Shown: in pieces, positions 56,632 to 64,000 of the stretch | Position numbering within the stretch: position 1 is the first letter of the stretch | How the letters are laid out: the number at the start of each line of letters is the position of its first letter | Assembly: GCF_022605165.1 (NCBI RefSeq) | Contig: NC_063073.1 | Location: forward strand, 620,001-684,000 | Origin: Purpureocillium takamizusanense | Lineage: Eukaryota; Ascomycota; Sordariomycetes; Hypocreales; Ophiocordycipitaceae | Reading direction: 5' to 3' | DNA length: 64,000 bases | Notes under the pieces: model-generated | Seen by the model: the letters and a program-made list of their open reading frames with translations, nothing else | What the model was told of the DNA's origin: nothing | Databases searched by the model: none | Translations under genes and position numbers: made by a program

Positions 56632-59600
56632 GGACATCTGCGGTTTGAAAATAGTACAAACAACGAAACGCAGGGCCAAAGTGTCCTCCGTTGGCCGCGT
56701 GGCCGTGATGACATTGGATATCCCGTTATAAGAACGGAATCGTGTGCTCCGTAGGATACCCAAATTTTGCAACTACTAGCACGTATACTGTACATGATGC
56801 ACTACTACTATTATTACCTGGTGCGCGCCGCAGCAATGGTCCTTGCGCGCACGCATGCCAATTGACCGGATCGACAGCCGCGTCCTCATTCCGTGGTGTG
56901 TGTCCTGGTGCGTGCCCGCCGCAGTGCGGTGCATCCAAGTGAATACGTACGTAGAGCCCACGATTCTGGGGGCCCCAGAGCTGGCGGTGGGGGACGCACA
57001 AGCACGTTGACCGTTTACTTTGCCCGACCGACCAACCGGCTGGCAAGCGGTGCAGGCAAGCCCAACAGGGGGGCGTTGGCGATCAACAAGGGCTTTCGCA
57101 ACAGCAGGCGCGGGGGTCGCGCGGCACAGGTGCTACTACTGCTGCGCACGTACTACTACAGTACTTGGCACTGACAATGCGCGTTGACGCGAGGGCAATA
57201 TTGGACGGCCGCCCTGCACTGATCCCTGTCTAGAACAATCTTTGCTGCCGGGCGAGTCGGTCCGACGGGAGCCTTTTCCGCGTTGGGGACAGTCCAGGGC
57301 TAAAGAAGCAAAACTGGTAGACATGAGGCGGACGGCCGCGTGGGAATATCTGTGGTCGCATCGTGGACGAGACAGGCAGGTTGATGTTCCAGAAAACACT
57401 CTCGTCCGCTTTTCTGTGTGGGTGGTGGTGGGTGTGTCACCCATCGTCCCGATTCCCGAATGCCCTTGTTTGCCTGGCCTTGAGCACCCGACTACGTACC
57501 TGTGCCTTGTCGCCCCCCCCCTCTTTCTTTTGGAGAAGTTTTTGGAGCGGAGAGCATGCACACGCACGGCGATGGCGCCTTGTGCCGTTGCTATACCTGC
57601 AAGATTGTCGTCAGCAAGGGCTGCCACCGTCTCGGGTCGAGGCCTTGCATCGACGAGCATGCGCTGCTGCGCAAAGCTGTGCGCGTGATACCGTAGGATG
57701 AGGGCCGGCAACCTGGCACGTCAAAGTTTGCACCTGCCAACAGCTTGACTATTGACTGGCCTGCTGTACATTGACGGCGATATTGACCCTTAGGGCCGAA
57801 CATTCGGCAGATAGAGGGCCGCTGTGGGCGGTTTGACGTGCGCCACTCTGGCCTGCGTCTGGCAGCACCACCAGCACGTAGTCCAACCTTTGGTTCGTCT
57901 GCGCGAATCGTCTCTGGTAGGGGTTTTCCATACATAGTAGGCGAGGAGGGCTGGGGATGATCCCACGGATGCAGGCTCGGCACGGCTAGTGGGCATATGC
58001 ATAAGTTCATGCCTCGTGTCGCATTGGGCTTCCTCTGGCACCGGCGCTCCCCTCCCTCGACGTTTGGCCATGCATGCTTTTGACATGTACTTTGTAACGT
58101 GCCTGCAAATTTGATGGTCAAAGGATTTCTCGGTCTTCGATGGTGTGCTGTTGGGAAGTTGGGGAGCTGGCATTCGGCACCTGGCCCAACGGAGCGCTTG
58201 GGGCTCGTTGGGCCATGGCTCTCGTCAAGAAGCCTGCGCGTGCAGAGGCTTCTGGGAATGTGATTATTGGTCACTCGTGGATGCAACGCAAGCCGCCGCC
58301 TGGGTCCAAGAGCAAGAGCCGGGCAATCGGGCCGCTTACCAAGCCTGCAGAGTACCGTAGGGGGCACGTACATGTACAGGTAGCAATGCGTTCGCAGGTC
58401 TCCCATCGGTTCCCCTCCTGTCGCCTCGCTCGGCTGGATGCAAAGGGGGGAACCCGCGGGACGGGTCGGATCGACTGGGGCCATCCTTCTCCGACCTTCG
58501 CCTGGCAAATTCCGCGGATTCAGGGTTCTGCTCCAGCGACTACGGGCTGTTACCCCTTTCTTCACGACCTTGGCGCAAGCTCATCTCATCTCAAGTGACG
58601 CGGGGCAGACCAGGTCATGCCGAAAACGACGGGAGAAACAAGCTGCCAGCTTCTGCTGCCGCGCCCAGTGCCCAGTGTTAGGTATTAGCCGCCGGCCAGG
58701 GACCCCGTCCGTCCGTCCGCCCGTCCCAGCGCAGCGGGTCGCAGGGGTGCGACCCTGGCATCTGGGAGAGACGGGAACCCACTACGATCCGCACAGCCGG
58801 CGAATGGCTGGTCGTGGGCGTCTTGGGCTGTTACCGAACTGTCGGGACCGCCAGAGCTTTGCTGAGCAGCCGCGGGTCAGGCCCAGCTCCCTATTGAACA
58901 GAATTTGAAATTCATATCGGGTGTGGTGGGACGATGCGCGTGCACCACGCTGTAGACAAACGCCCGCAAAGTGACCAGTCACCTGCCCGAAGCCAAGGTT
59001 CACGAAGATCCATCTGTGGCTGCTCACTTCAGCGCGAGCCCTCTCATATTTCCTCAGCATGTTGTGGAAAGGCACTCATCATTTGATGCTCCTGTCACCA
59101 AATGCCGCCTTGGTAGTGGCGACATGTCCAGGGCGCAAAAGGCGCTCGAGTGTGGGCGGGCTACCTATCGATTTCTTCCCTGAACGCGACGGACGAACAT
59201 TCGAGGCTGGTCTGCACCTGCACCTGCTTGCATCGACATCATGCCTGTCATCAACCGGGAGTCCAATGCCGTTGGTGCATGACATGTCCGGAGTGAGGGA
59301 TGGGAGAGCCCCGCCCATGCCTTGGGGGCACAGGCGCAAACCATCTGGATGGCGGGATGTTATCCGGATCCTTGAGACATGCGGCGAGGCACGTCTGTCT
59401 CATGGCGCAGCTCGAGCTGGGTGGCATGTGGGCACTTGGTGCCTCACCCAACGGCAATTGCGTGAAGTGGTTGGCTTCCTTCCTGCCTGGGCTTGCCTTG
59501 AGCCAACAGGCGAGTGATCCCATCCTACCGTCTACCCAGACTGGGTCTGCAGCGGCGGGCCTTGGGGCCGGCCAACGCACCACACCTTGCAACTCGTGCG

Positions 59601-61116
59601 GCTGCCACGCGCACGCAGACAAAGCGGACTCGGGCAGCAAAAAAAGGAATGCTGCAGCGAACCAGCCAAGCTGGCAGGGGGCGGGGGTCCTGACTCGCTG
59701 CCGAACATGTGTGTGTGTACGCACGAAGTAGGTACGTAGTGTTGCGCGCAAGAACAAGTCTTGTCTCGGGCCAGAGGCACAAGCCTTGGTTAATATGTCG
59801 GCAGCTTTGTTTCGCCGTCGAGGCACCCCTGCATGCCCTCGCGGAAGACGGTGCCTGGCAACTTGTTCGTACAGAGACACAGCTTGTTCAAGCGTGAGCT
59901 CCCCGCTCAGACACAGGCGACAAGGTGGCGAGATGGTGGCACAGCAAGCGAGCGGGCCGGTGGGCCAATTGCGCTGGACCCAGACAGTCGGGACTCCCGC
60001 AGGTTTGGGTCAGCATGGTCTTGGTCCTTGGGATGGCGGTTGGTGGCGGCCCCCGTGCGACGCCCAAAATCGTGCGGAGCGTGGTCTTTTGCAGCGCACC
60101 AACCTGGTCGGGCGCCCCGCTGGTGACCGACGCCTCGCCTCAAGGAGATTAGTCGAACCAGCTTCCCGGGACCAGCTGGAGCCCAAGACGACACCTCGAC
60201 GGGCCAGGAGGCCGGGCGGGGGACGCTAAATCGGGTTGCTCAAACTTGACGAGAGCAAATATCTTGGTAATGAGGAAACAGGTCGGGTCCTCGACGACGA
60301 GGACGAGGCCAGAGGCACACGCACTCACGCACGTATACGCACACGCACACACATACGCACTCGTGCGCCCAGCACCAGACCCCACGAAGTCTTACAGGGA
60401 ACGCACTCGCGCGTGGTGCAATCGTCTGCTCGAGCCCTCCTGCCTGCGTCTCTCTGCTTTGCCCTGCGCCTTGCCGTTGGGGGCTGCGTGTGAGCTGTCG
60501 TGATCGGGGTGGAGTGTGTGGGTGTCGTGGCCCGTCTGCTGGGTTTGGTGTGGATGCTTCTGCACGCCCACGGGAGCCAGGGCGCCGCCGCCGTGTCGGG
60601 CATGTGTACGGAGCTCGCGCATCTCTGTGTGCTGTGCTTTGTTGTGTTGGCCGCCTCTTGTGTCCCGGTCCAGCGGGCTGGCACGAACTGACAAGTCCAA
60701 GCTGGAGCCGACCATCTGGCTCGTCTCGTCCGTGCAGTCGTCCTTCTCGTCACTGTTCCACGGCGCTTGGGGCTTCACCCCGAATTGACAGAGACGACGG
60801 CTGGTTTGGGACTTCATTTGCCGACCTCCTCTCCCATCCCCCCCCTCTCTTCCTTATTGTCATCGCAATCACGCATCCTGTCAAAGAACCGGTCACTGCG
60901 GGGCATTGCGTGACTTGCCTTCTTGACTCGGGCGTCGTTGTTCTGGCAGAACAACGGTTGGTCCGTCATCAGCCGCCGACATTCATCGCAGCCATTAGGA
61001 CTCAAATCGTCTTGTTTCCCTCTCACTAATTCCGCTTCCTGCTGGCTTTCTGTCAATGGGTGTGGACAAGACAAATACAGAGCTTAACACATAAACTCTC
61101 ACGGGGCTACTTGGCC

Positions 61117-62585
61117 ATGGCCGGCGCACCCGAGTCTGATGATGGCGGAGGTGACGGGCATGGCGAGTCGGGCCTCCATGGCTATCAGTTTACGTTCCAA
61201 GCTCCGCATCGGGGCGATGGAACGCACACTGATGTAAGTTTCTCTCCGCCCGTATGTTCCGAACTGGGAGGTTGACAGCTTGGCCTTGTGCAACAGCCGC
61301 GGACGGGGCAGAGGTAGGCGGGCACACAAGACGACCTGGCGTCCGTGGAGAGTGTTCTGACAGAGACGAAGAAGAGAAATGTCCGAGTCGTTATCCGAGA
61401 GCGTGCAGAATTTTCCAGTCGAATTTGGTCGCACTTACCATGCGTATAGGGCAGGGTGTGAGTCGCTCCTTCCTGCCCCTGGATTACCTCCACTTCCCTT
61501 TTTGCGGCATTAGCTAGTAGGCGCTGACTGATGCGACTTGACTCGCCCGCCCCTACAGCGTACGCGTTTCCCAACGATGCCCCTGAGCAGGAGCGGCTGG
61601 CTCTGCAAGCAGAGGCTCTTAGGAAGCTTTTCGATAACAGGCTGTACTTTGCGCCCCTGACGGAGAGGCCGCCACCGCGGACCGTTCTCGACGTGGCAAC
61701 GGGCGTCGGCGACTGGGCGATTCAGATGGGCGACCGCTTCCCTAACTCGGAGATTATCGGCACCGACCTCTCCCCTATCCAACCGGAGCATGTGCCCCCA
61801 AACGTTAGTTTCTATGTTGAAGATTCGTAAGTTGGCGTTGCTTCATTCCAGCTCTAGGCAGGCTGTACAATCTGACGAGCGGATCTCTCCAAGATCGGAC
61901 CCATGGGAGTACTCGAACAAGTTTGACTACATCCATACACGCGTCACTGCAGGCTGTTGGTCATCGTTCGAGAGTCAAATCGCTCAACAGGCCTTTGACT
62001 ATCTTGAGCCAGGTGGCTGGTTTGAGTCACAGGAGCTTGACAGCACGGTTGCCTGCGACGACGGCACCCTGGATCCAGATTCTGCACTGGCGAGATGGTT
62101 CCAGGACATAGCGGCCGCGGGAGAGTCGTTGAATCGTTCTAGTGTGGTTGGTGCATCGCTCAAGGAGATGTATCAGCGCGTAGGATTCGTCGACGTCCAA
62201 CAGCGAATCTTCAGACTGCCAATCAACGGATGGGCCAAGGACGAAAAACTTAGGGAGCTGGGGCAGATGTGGGAGAAGAACATACTTTCCGGCCTTAGCG
62301 GGTTTTCGTATCGGCTCTTCAACTGTGTGTACGGAAGGAGTCCTGCGGAAATCGAGGTATGTAAAGTGAACTCCTTTCTCGGTTTGATTGTATTCGCTCG
62401 AGAATGCACCCCCACTGGCTGTTCAATCGATTCAAGGGCTTACTGACGGCTTCAAGGTGTCGTTGGTCGACGTTCGACAAGATGTTTCGAATCCGCAAAT
62501 ACACGCCTATATGCCATTCTACGTTGTCTGGGGCCGCAAGCCTTACCCCGGCGAAGGCCCTAATTCGACACCGAAATTTCAATAG
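61117..62585 (+). CDS. TAM-domain (LaeA-like) SAM-dependent methyltransferase
   Basis: Exons 61117-61233, 61364-61457, 61559-61826, 61894-62356 and 62457-62585 give 356 residues. The class is seen in exon 2 (SESLSESVQNFPVEFGRTYHAYRAG, the Gly-Arg-Thr-Tyr-His-x-Tyr signature) and PNDAPEQERLALQAEALRKLFDNRLYFAP. Motif I VLDVATGVGDWAIQMGDRFP (about 113-132), GTDLSPIQPEHVPPNVSFYVEDSSDPWEYSNKFDYIHTR and EPGGWFESQELD follow, and the C-terminus ends FYVVWGRKP. These proteins belong to the fungal family that includes LaeA, a regulator of secondary metabolism and development, but most members have unknown targets. Exon 1 (MAGAPESDDGGGDGHGESG) is the least certain; an internal ATG at 61379 could start a shorter protein. 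The gene lies tail-to-tail with the cupin gene. Confidence 0.87.
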
Positions 62586-62922
62586 CCCGACAAGCGGCTC
62601 TCGAAGCTGTACGGCGCACATATATTCAGACTGGAGACCGATACCCGTCGCCACAGGCCCTGTGGCGGACTTGCATGTCTATCAGGAAATCACCCTGAGA
62701 ACAATGGATGAAAGATTGGGCTCTATCAACCGTTCTTGTGGCGGGAAGTCAGACGGTGAAGGGAGCCCTTTGTATGATCAAGCATGGAAGGAGCTCACCG
62801 GGCGTTAAATGCTATAACGACGCAAGAGTGGGTACAGCCATTCCTGCTGTGACAGGAGCCTAGCCTGAGCGAGTGCCGTCTCTCGCGATTGCGCGTCCGA
62901 GCATTACATTCGGATCTTCTAC
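62586..62922. other. Convergent intergenic region
   Basis: 337 bases between the ends of the methyltransferase and cupin genes. Presumed 3' UTRs; nothing else seen. Confidence 0.4.
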
Positions 62923-63564
62923 CTAATGCTTGACCAGCCAACCGAGTTCCTTAGCACGATTCTCGGGGAGAATCTGCTGAAGCTTCTCTTGAGACAGAAA
63001 CTCGTGATCCGCATATTCGAAGCCTGGTACGACAGTTTCAGTGATGAGCAAACCCTCTCCGTCAGTGGCCTCGCCACGACCTTGTCCGTCGTGGTCCACC
63101 AAGTGGCTCGCTTTCCAGACGCCGCCCTCCACAATCCACTGCAGCTTTTCCCCTTTCTCGACGTCAGGGCCGACCACGAAAGTCTCGATGCGGCCGTCGG
63201 GATGAATGAGGACGTAGCGACCCCTGCCCCGGTGCCAGGTATGAATGATGCGGCTTCGGTTACGGTGAAAGGATCCCGTGGGGCGCGTCGGAGTCAGATA
63301 GTAGAAAATGGTGGTCGAGAGACGGCGGAGGGCTGGATCATAGTCCGCCGGAAGGCCACCCGCGAGAGCAATGGTACGTTCAGAGAGGGGCTCGGCAGGA
63401 TATGGACTGGGCATCTTCATGGACGAGACGTCGGTGACGGCAAAGTAGCCGCCCTCCATGTGAGGAATCAAAGAGAGAGCCTTGATAGTCGCTTGAACTT
63501 GGGGAGACTCGGATGAGCCGTCTTGTGTGGGGACAGAGGACCCCTCGGTTTCCTGATTGCCCAT
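62923..63564 (-). CDS. DUF985 cupin family protein
   Basis: Single exon of 213 residues starting MGNQETEGSSVPTQDGSSESPQVQATIKALSLIPHMEGGYFAVT. Family pattern: L-x-PHxEGGYF near the start, STTIFYYLTPTRPTGSFHRNRSRIIHTWHRGRGRYVLIHPDGRIETFVVGPDVEKGEKLQWIVEGGVWKAS in the cupin barrel, then LITETVVPGFEYADHEFLSQEKLQQILPEN. The FHRN-x-IIHTWHRG segment places the metal-site-like His residues of the barrel. DUF985 (cupin_5) proteins have no firmly assigned reaction. The length is normal. The preceding in-frame codons up to 63600 contain no ATG, so 63564 is chosen. Confidence 0.92.
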   Translation of the reverse strand: MGNQETEGSSVPTQDGSSESPQVQATIKALSLIPHMEGGYFAVTDVSSMKMPSPYPAEPLSERTIALAGGLPADYDPALRRLSTTIFYYLTPTRPTGSFHRNRSRIIHTWHRGRGRYVLIHPDGRIETFVVGPDVEKGEKLQWIVEGGVWKASHLVDHDGQGRGEATDGEGLLITETVVPGFEYADHEFLSQEKLQQILPENRAKELGWLVKH

Positions 63565-64000
63565 GACCGGCGTGTGCTCTCGGTATCTCCTCAGAGGCAA
63601 GGTTCTGGTGAGGGACTGTGTACGACGTCGTGCGGCGCGCGCAGGCTACTCTGATGCGGAGTGGAGGAGGCGGCTATGGTTGTGCAGAGTCTAGACGAGG
63701 TCATTACGGAGGTCCGGTGTGCCCATGTAGGTAGCGAGGACTTTATATGGATGCCCGCGAAGCCCAGCGTAAACGGCGGTCAGCCCAACCTCTTGTCAGG
63801 TACTAGCTAGCGCGGCCCAAAAGAAAGAGGTGCTTTGCCACGGCCGGCGATATCAGACCCGAAAGCGCTGGTGCCCCAGATATCCCCTTACGTGGGCCTT
63901 CTCCAAGGGGAAATTGCCGGGTGCGATGGCGTCAGCAGCCCCGGATCCGTCGGGATATGGCATATGCCGAGCGCAGCAGGGGAAGGCTAGCCATGACCTG
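63565..64000. promoter_or_regulatory. Upstream region of the cupin gene to the window edge
   Basis: 436 bases of promoter-side DNA. No coding feature recognised before the window ends. Confidence 0.35.

Larger units (their letters stand above)
55903..61116. other. 5.2-kb gene-free region
   Basis: Starts with the kinesin 3' flank, which is unusually low in complexity: pyrimidine-rich 56101-56160, C-runs 56291-56336, a 17-G run 56436-56452, T-rich 56503-56529 and a (GAGGA)n tract 56608-56631. Further on there is TATACTGTA at 56784-56792 and CA-rich DNA at 60318-60362. Long frames (for example over 58140-58598 and 59786-60229) show no domain and no consistent codon bias. No gene called. Confidence 0.45.

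Noticed and set aside
57502..57696. Small frame with CYTCK...GCHRLGSRPC resembling a zinc-binding peptide
   Set aside because: Too few Cys/His in proper spacing, no neighbouring exons, and sits in repeat-rich spacer; likely chance.
61559..63564. Possible secondary-metabolite cluster because of the LaeA-like methyltransferase
   Set aside because: No polyketide synthase, peptide synthetase, terpene cyclase or tailoring enzymes lie nearby; the neighbour is a lone cupin.

Overview
The window is nuclear DNA of a filamentous ascomycete (Pezizomycotina), most likely a Sordariomycete and probably Hypocreales. The evidence is short spliceosomal introns (about 50-130 nt in most genes) with GTRNGT donors, several visible CTRAY-like branch points, strongly GC-rich third codon positions, and fungal families such as a LaeA-like TAM-domain methyltransferase, an Uds1-domain protein, a PXA/PX protein and an UncA-type kinesin-3. 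The genus is inference. I reconstructed twenty protein genes from both strands, splicing exons by hand. I recognised no rRNA, tRNA, CRISPR array or intact transposon. Layout: 1-24 kb is gene-dense. It holds coatomer epsilon (cut by the left edge), ribosomal protein eL42, a 2H-phosphoesterase, ureidoglycolate lyase, a ZIF1-like MFS transporter, a secreted/membrane DOMON-cytochrome b561, a PI-PLC-X-like phosphodiesterase, a membrane J-domain protein, an SVOP/sugar-type MFS transporter, the PC4/Sub1 coactivator and a PXA-PX-Nexin_C protein. From 24 to 40 kb there is only one gene (Uds1) between two large intergenic deserts of 5.7 and 8.4 kb, both rich in microsatellites and short inverted motifs. 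From 40 to 47.5 kb there is a compact block: an orphan 200-aa protein, leukotriene-A4-hydrolase-type aminopeptidase, a DUF952 protein, the telomere-capping subunit Ten1 and a short conserved orphan. From 47.5 to 64 kb come a 1,760-residue kinesin-3, another 5.2-kb desert, a TAM methyltransferase and a DUF985 cupin. The genes are mostly unrelated housekeeping functions (vesicle coats and trafficking, translation, transcription, telomere, purine catabolism, transport). I see no biosynthetic cluster and no operon-like logic. The most interesting items are structural. An in-frame, GC3-biased lysine-rich tail lies directly behind the Sub1 stop codon. Two short motifs (TACGAAGTA and TACAGTATA) recur far above chance, the first almost only in non-coding DNA. 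A 13-nt microexon, a GC-AG intron and two conserved proteins of unknown function are also present.
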